A stretch of 64,000 nt of DNA from M55B129 sp034189085 (GTDB lineage: Bacteria; Bacillota; Dethiobacteria; DTU022): contig JAXHVH010000004.1 in NCBI GenBank assembly GCA_034189085.1, positions 22,808 to 86,807 of the forward strand. The letters are read 5' to 3'. The translations under genes were made by a program, and so were the position numbers. The notes under the pieces are model-generated. The model did no database searches. It worked only from the letters and a program-made list of their open reading frames with translations, and had not been told where the DNA came from. Positions 26,028-34,981 of the stretch are shown in pieces; the first letter of the stretch is position 1; every line of letters starts with the position of its first letter.

Positions 26028-27278
26028 TTGGATCGTAAACCGAAATTAAACCTGGAAAAATCACTGGCTATGTTTGAAGAAGCACAGCGTATCTCACCCG
26101 GTGGGGTAATGGGTATCAGACGTCCCTATAATTTTGTGGAAGGAGAATACCCCATCTTTCTGACTCACGGCTATGGCGGTCACATTGTCGATGTGGACGG
26201 CAATGACTACATTGATATGCTTTGTGCCTACGGTCCGATTATCCTCGGCTATAACGAACCGGAGATAAACCGGGCGGTTAAGGAACAGATGGATAAGGGG
26301 TTCTGTTTTTCGCTGGTTCAACCGGTGCAGAATGAATTGATCAAGCGACTGATCAGAATCGTTCCTTCAGCAGAAATGGCCCTGCTGGTGAAAACCGGCT
26401 CGGATGCTACGGGGGTGGCAGTTCGTGTTGCCCGCGGTTATACCGGGAAAGATAAAATTTTACGCTGTGGTTATCATGGCTGGCATGACTGGTGTGTCGA
26501 GGTGGCTGGAGGAGTGCCGAAAGAAATCCAGGATTTGACCCTGGAATTTCCCTACGGTGATCTCGATGCTCTCGAAAAAATGTTGCAGGAAAACAAAGGT
26601 GAGGTAGCCGGAATCATCATCACTCCCGTGGGACACCCCCTGGCCAAGCCAATTATTGCTCCTCCAGAGGGCTATCTGGCCGGTGTCAGAAAGCTGGCCG
26701 ATCAATATGACTGTGTCCTGATCTTCGATGAAATTCGTACCGGTTTCCGAGTAGCCATGGGCGGAGCCCAGGAACGCTACGGCGTAATTCCCGATCTAAC
26801 AGCTATCGGTAAGGCAATGGCCAACGGTTACTCAATCAGCGCCTGTGTGGGCAAGGTGGAAATTATGAAAACAGCCGAAAAGAAAGTTTTCATTAGTTCA
26901 ACCTTTTTCCCCAACAGCCTGGAGATGGTCGCAGCGATGAAGTGCCTGGATATATTGGAGCGGGAAAAGGTAATCGATGCCATATGGGAACGCGGCGAAG
27001 CATTTCTCGCTAACCTGAAGAAGATTGTTGACCAAAGTGGGGTCCCGGCCACGGTATCCGGCATTCCGCCAATGCCTTTTCTCACCTTCGATAAAGTCGA
27101 TAATATTTACCAGGAAAGAAGGACCCGTTTTTATACTGAAACTATCAGGCGAGGCCTCTTTATCCAACCTTACCATCACTGGTATATTGCCTACCGTCAC
27201 ACTGCGGAAGATTTACAGTACGCCCTTGACACAATTGAGGAAGCGTTAGCAATAGTATCCGGGGAATATCCGGCCTGA
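26028..27278 (+). CDS. class III aminotransferase, glutamate-1-semialdehyde aminomutase-like
   Basis: A 416-residue PLP enzyme of the class III family. It has 'SPGGVMGIRRPY' near the start, 'KTGSDATGVAVRVARGYTG', 'FDEIRTGFRVAMGG' and the PLP lysine in 'LTAIGKAMANGYS', a pattern close to glutamate-1-semialdehyde aminomutases and related transaminases. It is not a member of the classic lysine-fermentation set, yet lies between kdd and kal with short gaps, so it probably acts on an amino-hexanoate or aminobutyrate intermediate; this is inference. Start is TTG behind GGAAAGG. Confidence 0.85.
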   Translation: MDRKPKLNLEKSLAMFEEAQRISPGGVMGIRRPYNFVEGEYPIFLTHGYGGHIVDVDGNDYIDMLCAYGPIILGYNEPEINRAVKEQMDKGFCFSLVQPVQNELIKRLIRIVPSAEMALLVKTGSDATGVAVRVARGYTGKDKILRCGYHGWHDWCVEVAGGVPKEIQDLTLEFPYGDLDALEKMLQENKGEVAGIIITPVGHPLAKPIIAPPEGYLAGVRKLADQYDCVLIFDEIRTGFRVAMGGAQERYGVIPDLTAIGKAMANGYSISACVGKVEIMKTAEKKVFISSTFFPNSLEMVAAMKCLDILEREKVIDAIWERGEAFLANLKKIVDQSGVPATVSGIPPMPFLTFDKVDNIYQERRTRFYTETIRRGLFIQPYHHWYIAYRHTAEDLQYALDTIEEALAIVSGEYPA

Positions 27279-27340
27279 TGGGCGATTAATAATCGTCTAA
27301 AAAGGCTGTAAGAAAAATCTTCCGCTAAGGAGATGGGAAA

Positions 27341-27757
27341 ATGACCGAACCGAAAAAGCTGATGCTGCGCGTCCGCATAAGTGCCCATGATGTACACTAT
27401 GGCGGCGGCCTCGTTGATGGAGCCCTGGTTATAAAGCTATTCGGCGATGTGGCGACAGAGCTGCTTATTCGTCATGACGGTGATGAAGGGCTGTTTGCCG
27501 CTTATGACATGATTGAATTCAAAGCCCAGCTCTGTGCCGGTGATTTCCTTGAAATCTGGGGATGGATCGATCGTGTAGGCAGAACTTCGCGGCACATGCA
27601 GTTTGAAGCTTATAAAGTTATTACCAATGCTGAAATGGATGACTGCCCGTCTGCCTGTAATATGCTTCCCGATCCTCTCCTGGTTGCCCGGGCCAGCGGG
27701 ACCTGTGTGGTTCCCAGGCCCCTGCAGAGGGGACCGCAGGATCCTGATTTTGCGTGA
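27341..27757 (+). CDS. kal: 3-aminobutyryl-CoA ammonia lyase
   Basis: A 138-residue hot-dog-fold protein with 'RISAHDVHYGGGLVDGA', 'LFGDVATELLIRHDGDEGLF' and 'VGRTSRHMQFEAYKV', recognised as Kal. It removes ammonia from 3-aminobutyryl-CoA to give crotonyl-CoA. AAGGAG precedes the ATG, and kce follows after 18 bases. Confidence 0.9.
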   Translation: MTEPKKLMLRVRISAHDVHYGGGLVDGALVIKLFGDVATELLIRHDGDEGLFAAYDMIEFKAQLCAGDFLEIWGWIDRVGRTSRHMQFEAYKVITNAEMDDCPSACNMLPDPLLVARASGTCVVPRPLQRGPQDPDFA

Positions 27758-27775
27758 GAAAGGGGATGAGAGATC

Positions 27776-28585
27776 ATGGACAAGTTGATTATTACAGCTG
27801 CTTTAACCGGAGCCGAGGTTACACGTGAGCATAATCAAAATCTGCCCATCACCCCGGAAGAAATAGCTGCAGAAGCATATCGTTGCTGTCAGGCCGGTGC
27901 TTCACTAATTCACCTGCACGTGCGTAATGAAGACGAAACACCGACCCAGTCAAGAGAAGTTTATCAGGAAACAATCTCTTTAATAAAAGAAAAGTGTGGC
28001 CTAATTGTTCAGGTTTCCACCGGCGGAGCGGTGGGAATGAGCGCTGAAGAGCGCCTGCAGCCGATCTATCTTAAACCGGAAATGGCCACCCTTTCCACCG
28101 GGTCTGTCAACTTTGGTGACGATGTTTTTATCAATCCTCCCGCTTACCTGGAAAAGTTTGCCCGGGTGATGCAGGAGCACAATGTTAAACCGGAGATTGA
28201 AGTGTTTGAGGTTGGGATGATCAGCAATGCCTTGCAGCTGGCTAAAAAAGGGCTGCTTTCCGAGCCACTCCATTTTGATTTCGTGATGGGCGTGCCTGGT
28301 GGTATTCCCGCTTCGCTCAAAAATTTGCTTCACCTTGTGGAAAGTATTCCATCAGGGAGCACCTGGACTGTAGCCGGTATGGGGCGGCATGAACTGCCGC
28401 TGGGTACTGCGGCTATCATCCTTGGCGGTCATGTTAGGGTCGGTTTTGAGGACAATGTTTTTTATGAAAAAGGAGTTCTAGCTGAAAGCAATGCCCAGCT
28501 GGTTGAGCGGATTGCCCGGGTAGCCGCTATTCACAGCCGCCCTGTTGCTGAGCCTGATGAAGCGAGGCTAATTTTAGGTTTGTAG
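27776..28585 (+). CDS. kce: 3-keto-5-aminohexanoate cleavage enzyme (BKACE family)
   Basis: A 269-residue DUF849/BKACE TIM-barrel protein. Zinc and substrate-binding signatures are visible: 'GASLIHLHVR' (two His ligands), 'VSTGGAVGM', 'PEIEVFEVGMI' and 'GGHVRVGFEDN'. Kce converts 5-amino-3-oxohexanoate and acetyl-CoA to 3-aminobutyryl-CoA and acetoacetate. The combination kdd-kal-kce makes a lysine-fermentation role likely, although other BKACE substrates are known. Last gene of the operon. Confidence 0.9.
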   Translation: MDKLIITAALTGAEVTREHNQNLPITPEEIAAEAYRCCQAGASLIHLHVRNEDETPTQSREVYQETISLIKEKCGLIVQVSTGGAVGMSAEERLQPIYLKPEMATLSTGSVNFGDDVFINPPAYLEKFARVMQEHNVKPEIEVFEVGMISNALQLAKKGLLSEPLHFDFVMGVPGGIPASLKNLLHLVESIPSGSTWTVAGMGRHELPLGTAAIILGGHVRVGFEDNVFYEKGVLAESNAQLVERIARVAAIHSRPVAEPDEARLILGL

Positions 28586-28677
28586 TGTGCCAGGGAGACG
28601 GAGCATTTGGCACGTTCATTCTGAGAAGATATAACACTTCGTCAGGAAGGCGAAAATCTGACACAGTGATTTTGCGA

Positions 28678-28711
28678 AAGCGTGCCCTGAGGATTGATTT
28701 CCGGCACGCTT
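28678..28711. terminator. hairpin between convergent kce and radical SAM genes
   Basis: Perfect 9-bp GC-rich arms (28678-28686 and 28703-28711) with a 16-base loop; short T stretches on each side. A second weaker inverted repeat GTGCCA...TGGCAC lies at 28587-28612. Confidence 0.55.
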
Positions 28712-28725
28712 ATTTCCTGAAAGAA

Positions 28726-29676
28726 TTATTTACCGGCCCGGGTTCCCGACAGGTGTCCCTGGCAGGTGCTGCGTTTTCTCAGTTCTTCCAGGGTCATGGC
28801 TGCGATTTGCCCCGGGCTTTCCGGCCATCCGGGGGCGATGAGCATTTCTTTTTCAGCAACCTGCCCGGCCAGGCGCTGGACTACAATATCCGGCGAAAGT
28901 CTCTCCAGGCAGTTGCAGAGCAGCGGAACATAAGCCTTTGCGTTTTCGAAGACTGCCACTTTTCCTTTTTCATATTCATTGGCCAGCGGTGTGTGCCTGA
29001 TCACCTGCAGATGGTGAAATTTAACTCCATTTACTCGGCAGCGATTTAAGAAGGCAATCGTATCATACATCATCTCTTCAGTTTCACCGGGCAAGCCAAG
29101 GATAATGTGAGCACAGGTATAAATGCCTCTGCCCATGGTCCTTAAAACAGCATCGGCAAATGCGGAGGCGTCATGACCGCGGTTGATCCTCTTAAGGGTG
29201 CTGTCATGGGCTGACTGGAGCCCGTATTCGATCCAGAGGAGGTGAAGGCGGTGGGCATAGTCTTCCAGCAGGTCCAGGATCTCATCGGGGACACAGTCTG
29301 GCCGGGTGGCAATACTCAAGCCGATCACGTCTTTGTCCATCAGGGCCTGGTCGTAAATTTTTTTCAATTCTGCTGCCGGGGCATAAGTATTGGTGTAAGA
29401 TTGGAAATAAGCAATGTAGAAGGCTTTTTTTGATTTTTTTTTGCCGGCAGCCAGCTGTTCAGCAATAGACATTTTCTGTTTCTTTCCGCTGAAGGGGGCA
29501 AAAGAGGGATTGTAGCAGTAAGTGCATCCTCCGTTGCCAATGGTGCCGTCACGGTTGGGACAGGAAAAACCGGCATCAAGGGGAATCTTGTAGACGGGAT
29601 GCCCGAACTTTTCCCTGAAAAAGCTGCTCAGGCGGTAATACCAGCCCGGCTCATCCCGGCGGGGAAGATTATTCAT
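28726..29676 (-). CDS. TIGR01212-family radical SAM protein (YtqA-like)
   Basis: A 316-residue radical SAM protein with the unusual cluster-binding motif CPNRDGTIGNGGCTYCYN (CX9CX2C) characteristic of the TIGR01212/YtqA family, then 'LPGETEEMMYDTIAFLN'. The family's reaction is not firmly established. It overlaps the end of mnmG by eight bases and follows it on the same strand, which hints at an RNA- or translation-related role. Confidence 0.88.
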   Translation of the reverse strand: MNNLPRRDEPGWYYRLSSFFREKFGHPVYKIPLDAGFSCPNRDGTIGNGGCTYCYNPSFAPFSGKKQKMSIAEQLAAGKKKSKKAFYIAYFQSYTNTYAPAAELKKIYDQALMDKDVIGLSIATRPDCVPDEILDLLEDYAHRLHLLWIEYGLQSAHDSTLKRINRGHDASAFADAVLRTMGRGIYTCAHIILGLPGETEEMMYDTIAFLNRCRVNGVKFHHLQVIRHTPLANEYEKGKVAVFENAKAYVPLLCNCLERLSPDIVVQRLAGQVAEKEMLIAPGWPESPGQIAAMTLEELRKRSTCQGHLSGTRAGK

Positions 29677-31609
29677 TGTTTTTACCTTCTTCCGCCCTTC
29701 CTTTTATAGCATTCAGGGCATCCGGCCGGTCAAGGTAAAGCAGGAGGACCGAGAGGTCAGCCGGCGATACCCCCTCCATGCGGCTGACCTGGCCGACAGT
29801 GGTGGGGCGCACTTCTTCCAATTTTTGGCGAGCTTCGCGGGAGAGATTGATTGCTTTTTTATAATCAAAATCGGGCGGGATTGGTTTGTCGTGCAGACGT
29901 TCCGTTTTGGCAATCATCTGTTCCTGCTTGGCGATGTACCCGGCGTATTTGATCTGGTTTTCCAGCTCGTTTAACGTTCCAGGTGGCAGATCACTGGGAA
30001 TTGTTTTCCCAAGCCACCGGCGGTATTCAAGGTAACTGATTTCCGGTCTCCTGATCAGTTCCAGGGCACTGAGCGGATGTTTTGGTGCTGCCGAACTATG
30101 GGCAGTCAAAAATTCTTCCACGGGGCCACCCGGGTTATACCTGGTTTTCTCCAGGGCAGCCAGTTCAGTTTCGATGAAATCTTTTTTAACCTGATAAAGC
30201 CGGTAGTGTTCATCGTCAACCAGGCCGATCTCCCTGCCTTTTTCAGTTAAGCGCAGATCGGCATTATCCTGACGCAGCAGGAGGCGGTGTTCCGCCCTTG
30301 AGGTGAACAGGCGGTAAGGTTCATTTACTCCTTTGGTGACGAGGTCGTCAATCAATACGCCAATATAGGCTTCACTTCTTTTTAGGACTAATGGTTCCTC
30401 ATCCCTCAGGAGATGAACGGCATTGATGCCGGCTATCAGGCCCTGGGCGGCTGCTTCTTCATAGCCGGTTGTTCCGTTAATTTGACCGGCAAGGAAAAGT
30501 CCGCTTACAGCCTTGGTCTCGAGGGAAATTTTCAGCTGAATCGGAGGAGCATAATCGTATTCGATAGCATATGCCGGGCGCATTATTTCAACCTTTTCGA
30601 GGCCTTTGATTGTTTGCAGAAAGGCCAGCTGAACATGCGGGGGCAGCCCTGTGGATATGCCCTGCAGGTAGAGCTCGTCTGTGTCGGCTCCTTCCGGTTC
30701 GATAAAGACAGGGTGTCGGTCATGGTCGGCAAAGCGGACGATTTTATCTTCGATTGACGGACAGTATCGGGGGCCGTGTCCCTTGATCAGTCCGCTGTAA
30801 ATGGGCGCTACTGAAAAGTTGCTGCGGATTACTTCGTGAGTCTTGCTGTTGGTATAGGTCATCCAGCAGGGAATTTGTTCGGTCGGGACATTGCTGCCGA
30901 GCATTGAAAAACCGGGAGCTTCCGGTTCTCCAGGCACCAGGATCAGCTCTGAAAAGTCAATGCTGCGCCGGTAAACCCGCGGAGGGGTCCCTGTTTTAAA
31001 ACGGTTCAGGGTGATACCCAGACTTTGCAGGTTTTTGCCCAGGTTGAAAGATGGTGTAATGCTGCCGGGGGCAGCTGTGTAATGCAGGTCACCCAGAAAA
31101 ATCTCTGCGGCCATGTAAACCCCGGAGCAAACGATAGCTGTTCTGCAGGGATAACGGGCGCCGCTGCGGCCTATAACTTCTTCGATACAGCCGTTTTTCA
31201 CGCTGATTTCTTCGGCCATGTCCTCGCGGATAGTCAGCAGCGGTTCTTTTTCCAGGGCCAGTCGCATGGTGCGCTGGTAATCCCATTTATCAATTTGAGC
31301 CCTCAGGGCCTGCACTGCCGGTCCCTTACCGGTATTGAGCAGGCGGATCTGGAGCAGGTTCTGATCGGCAGCCCTGGCCATTTCCCCGCCCAGGGCATCA
31401 ATTTCCCTTATCAGGTGGCCTTTGCCGGGTCCGCCCAGAGAGGGGTTGCAGGCCATGAAGGAAATCATGTCGAGGCTTAGATTTAAAAGTAAAGTTCGAC
31501 AGCCCAGCCGGGCAGCAGCCAGTGCCGCTTCACAGCCTGCATGGCCGGCACCGATTACCACGACATCATAAATATCTTCAGAAACATTGTTTCCGCGGAG
31601 AATGTACAT
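29669..31609 (-). CDS. mnmG: tRNA uridine-5-carboxymethylaminomethyl modification enzyme MnmG (GidA)
   Basis: A 646-residue FAD protein with the dinucleotide motif 'VVIGAGHAGCEAALAAARLG' at about residues 17-36, 'CNPSLGGPGKGHLIREIDALGG' core residues near 54-75, and the C-terminal helical domain ending 'EGVSPADLSVLLLYLDR'. With MnmE it modifies U34 of certain tRNAs. mnmE is not in the window. It lies 15 bases after nadE on the same strand. Confidence 0.95.
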   Translation of the reverse strand: MYILRGNNVSEDIYDVVVIGAGHAGCEAALAAARLGCRTLLLNLSLDMISFMACNPSLGGPGKGHLIREIDALGGEMARAADQNLLQIRLLNTGKGPAVQALRAQIDKWDYQRTMRLALEKEPLLTIREDMAEEISVKNGCIEEVIGRSGARYPCRTAIVCSGVYMAAEIFLGDLHYTAAPGSITPSFNLGKNLQSLGITLNRFKTGTPPRVYRRSIDFSELILVPGEPEAPGFSMLGSNVPTEQIPCWMTYTNSKTHEVIRSNFSVAPIYSGLIKGHGPRYCPSIEDKIVRFADHDRHPVFIEPEGADTDELYLQGISTGLPPHVQLAFLQTIKGLEKVEIMRPAYAIEYDYAPPIQLKISLETKAVSGLFLAGQINGTTGYEEAAAQGLIAGINAVHLLRDEEPLVLKRSEAYIGVLIDDLVTKGVNEPYRLFTSRAEHRLLLRQDNADLRLTEKGREIGLVDDEHYRLYQVKKDFIETELAALEKTRYNPGGPVEEFLTAHSSAAPKHPLSALELIRRPEISYLEYRRWLGKTIPSDLPPGTLNELENQIKYAGYIAKQEQMIAKTERLHDKPIPPDFDYKKAINLSREARQKLEEVRPTTVGQVSRMEGVSPADLSVLLLYLDRPDALNAIKGRAEEGKNNE

Positions 31610-31624
31610 TTTCCCATCTCCTGC

Positions 31625-33271
31625 CTAATATTCATAGCTGCGGGCAATGGGCATGCGCCTGCCGATGCCGAAAGCACGGGTGGTGATCCGCAGCCCCGGC
31701 GCTGCCTGACGCCTTTTAAATTCAGCCCGGTCAACCATGCGAATTACCCGTTCTACCGTTGACGGTTCGAACCCTTTACGGGTAATTGCAGTGGGGGAAA
31801 GATTGTCCTCAATGTAATAGTGGAGGATTGGATCAAGAATATTGTAAGGAGGAAGTGAATCCTCGTCTTTTTGATGGGGGCGCAGCTCGGCCGAAGGGGG
31901 TTTGTTGATAATATTCCGGGGAATGATCTCCTGCCCTTTCATTTGATTAAAATAATCGGCCAGTTCATAGACCATTATCTTGGGCAGGTCGGCAATGACC
32001 GCCAGCCCACCGGACATATCACCGTAGAGAGTGCAGTAGCCGACAGCCAGTTCCGACTTGTTACCGGTAGCCAGGACCATGTAATGCTCCCGGTTGGAGA
32101 TATGCATCAAAATATTGCCGCGGATCCGGGCCTGAAGGTTTTCTTCAGCCAGATCCATGTGAGCTTCTTCTTCCTGATTCAAAAGGCTCAGATATGCTTT
32201 AAAAGGTCCTTCAATGGGCACTTTGCGGTAAGGAATACCCAGGTTCTCGGCCAGATCAACAGCATCTCTGACACTGTGATCGGAAGAGTACGGCGAGGGC
32301 ATGAGGATACCAAGAACATTTTCCGGGCCCAGTGCTTCCCTGGCCAGAGCGGCAACCACTGCTGAATCAATACCGCCGCTTAGACCGAGAACAACCCTGG
32401 AAAAGCCGGTTTTTGTGACATAATCTTTAACGCCAAGACATAAAGTTTTAAAAACCTCCGCAATGTCGTCCTGCCCTGGAAGCTGCTTGATGTCGGCAGG
32501 TCGGAAAAGATCGTCGGTTTCCACGTAAAAAAGGTCTTCTTCATAAGATGCAGCTCTGTAAATTAATTCACCCCTGCTATTGTAAACAAGGCTGGAGCCA
32601 TCGAAAACAAGTTCATCATTTCCCCCTACCTGGTTTAGGTAGATTATGCCAGCCCGGTATTTTCGGGCCAAAAAAGTCAGCAATTTTTCACGCAGGGCAT
32701 GTTTTCCCAGGTGATAGGGAGATGCGGACAGGTTGATAAGCATCCGGGCTCCCTGGGCAAATAATTTTTCCAGGGGGTCTGTATCGTATATTGGCTCGGA
32801 GAAAAAATCCCGATCATTCCAGATATCTTCACAAATAGCAACAGCTGTAGGCTTTCCGGCCAGGGAGGCGATGTCCAGTTTGTCCGCGCGGGTAAAATAT
32901 CTTTCCTCGTCGAAAACATCGTAATTGGGGAGAAGAGTTTTCTTATGGACCGATTTTATCATCCCCCTCTCCAGAACGAGCGCCGCATTGTAGAGCCGGC
33001 CATTTTCCCTGTGTGAAGTTCCTATCAGGATAGGTGGCCTGCCCTCTGCTGTCAGGGGAAGAAGTTCAGTGGTGATCAATTCTCGTTCTCTGTTGATGAA
33101 GCCGTTATAAAGCAAAAGGTCCTTGGGAGGATACCCGCTTAATGCCAGCTCAGTGAAGACAACCAGATCTGCCCCTTCTCCTTCGCCACGCCGGTAGCAA
33201 GTTTTTACTTTTTCCAGGTTTTTAGAAAGAGCTCCAATGGTCGGGTTAATTTGAGCCAGTGCGATTCGCAA
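31625..33271 (-). CDS. nadE: glutamine-hydrolysing NAD+ synthetase
   Basis: A 548-residue two-domain enzyme. The N-terminal nitrilase-like glutaminase has Glu in 'FTELALSGYPPKDLL', Lys in 'HKKTLLPNYDVFDE' and Cys in 'AICEDIW'; the C-terminal synthetase has the ATP loop 'LGLSGGIDSAVVAALA' and 'NKSELAVGYCTLYGDMSGG'. It amidates nicotinate adenine dinucleotide to NAD+. I chose TTG at 33271 because GGAGAG sits 6 bases upstream and the protein then begins MRIALAQINP; the longer TTG start at 33286 lacks such a site. Confidence 0.93.
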   Translation of the reverse strand: MRIALAQINPTIGALSKNLEKVKTCYRRGEGEGADLVVFTELALSGYPPKDLLLYNGFINRERELITTELLPLTAEGRPPILIGTSHRENGRLYNAALVLERGMIKSVHKKTLLPNYDVFDEERYFTRADKLDIASLAGKPTAVAICEDIWNDRDFFSEPIYDTDPLEKLFAQGARMLINLSASPYHLGKHALREKLLTFLARKYRAGIIYLNQVGGNDELVFDGSSLVYNSRGELIYRAASYEEDLFYVETDDLFRPADIKQLPGQDDIAEVFKTLCLGVKDYVTKTGFSRVVLGLSGGIDSAVVAALAREALGPENVLGILMPSPYSSDHSVRDAVDLAENLGIPYRKVPIEGPFKAYLSLLNQEEEAHMDLAEENLQARIRGNILMHISNREHYMVLATGNKSELAVGYCTLYGDMSGGLAVIADLPKIMVYELADYFNQMKGQEIIPRNIINKPPSAELRPHQKDEDSLPPYNILDPILHYYIEDNLSPTAITRKGFEPSTVERVIRMVDRAEFKRRQAAPGLRITTRAFGIGRRMPIARSYEY

Positions 33272-33288
33272 ATTTGTTCTCTCCAAAC

Positions 33289-33327
33289 AAACCGCTCACG
33301 GGAAAGCGACTTTCCCGTGAGCGGTTT
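33289..33327. repeat. perfect 39-base palindromic hairpin
   Basis: Arms of 18 bases (33289-33306 and 33310-33327) pair without mismatch around a 3-base loop, just upstream of nadE. No T-run follows on either strand. The remaining intergenic sequence to 33622 shows only a 29-codon frame without a ribosome-binding site. Confidence 0.8.
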
Positions 33328-33622
33328 CCCTTTATAAAATCTCAACTTTCCGTCTGCATTATAATAAAGGGAGGAAACAAAGTCAAGGTAGACATGGCCA
33401 TCGATCATTTCCCCGGTAAGATTCCGCTACGAATGATCCGCCGCCCCATCGTTAATATTTTAAACAGGTTAATTAGATCAAGTTCATAATAAACATGAGC
33501 CTTGCAGAGTGCCGATGGCCGATGGTTATTGAAAATGAAGTTATCAAGGGAAGCGGTTATGATGGATTCGGTGGAGGTCTTTAAAAAGCGATAAGTATTG
33601 TTTTTTTGCAGGTTATTACCGT

Positions 33623-34540
33623 TCAGCGCGGGTCGATATGGACCACAGTTTCACCATGAAAACGCTGGTTAATGTTATCTTCGACCAGGTGGGCAATAAT
33701 ATGTGCTTCATTCAAGGGCATATTTTGATTCACTTCAATGTGCAGGGTAATTATTTTTTTTGCACCGTAATCATGGATTTCAAGGTCGTGAATGTTGATC
33801 ACACCGGAGATATTCCGGGCACATTCTACTACTTCTTCCTGCAGTTCTTCAGGAGGAGCGCTGCCCAGCAGCAGGCTGGTTGAATTGCGGGCAATTCTGA
33901 AGCCGGTGTAAATGATAAAACAGGCGATTACAAAACCAAAATAGGGGTCAAGAGAGGGTATCCCCAGGATGTTGCCTGCCAGAGCTATTAAAACCAGCAG
34001 GGACGAGAGGGAATCGCTGCGGTGATGCCAGGCATCGCCAACCAGGGCTTCCGATTTTATAAGATGGCCCAGTTTGATGGAAAAATGGTAGAGAAATTCC
34101 TTGATGAGAATGGTTCCAACTACGGCGACAACAGCGGCTATGCTGGGGCTGGCATAAATGCCGCCGGTCAAACGTGTATAAGAGCTGTAGGCAAAAATGA
34201 CTCCGGCCCCCATCAGCATAATGGCTACAATCAGGCCGGCCATATATTCACTGCGTCCGTGCCCGTGAGGATGTTCATGGTCAGGTTTGCGGCTGGCAAT
34301 AGCAAAACCGATTATTATGACCGCTGAGGACAAAACATCAGATAAACTGTGCACAGCATCGGCAATCAGAGCAATACTGTTGGTGAGCAGGCCGAAAATT
34401 GCCTTGATTAAAGCAATAAAAATGTTGGCGGCAATGCTGGTCCAGCTTTCGATCTGAGCAATTCTTCTTCTCTCTCCCGGTAGGTTAAGATCTCTATCAG
34501 CAACCAGATTTTGGGTTAATCGATTAATCAGGTATTTCAC
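33623..34540 (-). CDS. cation diffusion facilitator family transporter
   Basis: A 305-residue CDF protein with six hydrophobic helices and the metal-site pairs 'LIADAVHSLSD' in helix 2 and 'GDAWHHRSDSL' in helix 5, a His/Asp-rich stretch 'PDHEHPHGHGRSEYMAG', and a cytosolic C-terminal domain. The family exports Zn, Mn, Fe or related divalent ions by proton antiport; the specific metal is not clear. GTG start with GGAGG 8 bases upstream. Single gene. Confidence 0.9.
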   Translation of the reverse strand: MKYLINRLTQNLVADRDLNLPGERRRIAQIESWTSIAANIFIALIKAIFGLLTNSIALIADAVHSLSDVLSSAVIIIGFAIASRKPDHEHPHGHGRSEYMAGLIVAIMLMGAGVIFAYSSYTRLTGGIYASPSIAAVVAVVGTILIKEFLYHFSIKLGHLIKSEALVGDAWHHRSDSLSSLLVLIALAGNILGIPSLDPYFGFVIACFIIYTGFRIARNSTSLLLGSAPPEELQEEVVECARNISGVINIHDLEIHDYGAKKIITLHIEVNQNMPLNEAHIIAHLVEDNINQRFHGETVVHIDPR

Positions 34541-34981
34541 TGTATAATCCTCCGGTTTGATTTTTATCTTTCACTCCACATTATAGCACAAGCAGTCTAT
34601 CCCCTTTGCTTCTTTCCTCTGTGAATTATACCGGCTTCCAGTTATCCCGGCGTTGACAGCTCATCTGCCGAGGGGGCATGGTTGAATAGAAGACAGATAC
34701 TCATTATGATAATGGAATCCTTGGCTTTGCTAAGCAGCCCGTTTGTTGCGAATATAAGTTTATTATGGCATAATAATTAAGAAAGATATTACAGGCGGTC
34801 CAGCACCGATGGAATTTATTTCCGCTAAAGGGCCGGATTTACATCACTGCCTGAAGACAAACAGGGTCCCGTAAAAAATCCAATCAGGTCCAACCTGAGT
34901 GATCAATATGGGATTTTTAGATTTTTATTTTATTGCACCGGGAGGAGGTGAACGGCCTGGCTAAGGAGGCAGGCTGGCTGA
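34541..34981 (+). promoter_or_regulatory. leader of the mttB-corrinoid operon: promoter plus hairpin
   Basis: A good promoter is present: TTGCGA (34746-34751), 17-bp spacer, CATAAT (34769-34774). The transcript would carry a leader of about 200 bases. Near its end a nested structure is seen: inner stem TCAGGT/ACCTGA (34884-34889 with 34893-34898) and an outer stem AAAATCC/GGATTTT (34875-34881 with 34911-34917), with further T-rich sequence after. It could be an attenuator. Nothing else was recognised in this stretch. Confidence 0.5.

Noticed and set aside
28587..28612. GTGCCA/TGGCAC inverted repeat after kce as a terminator
   Set aside because: Only a six-base stem with no T-run; the stronger hairpin at 28678-28711 is the better candidate.
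33205..33408. 67-residue minus-strand frame across the palindrome upstream of nadE
   Set aside because: It overlaps the nadE start and the hairpin, has no family resemblance, and no good ribosome-binding site.
33495..33584. 29-codon plus-strand frame ending in glycine-rich residues
   Set aside because: No ribosome-binding site and no recognised homology; likely chance.
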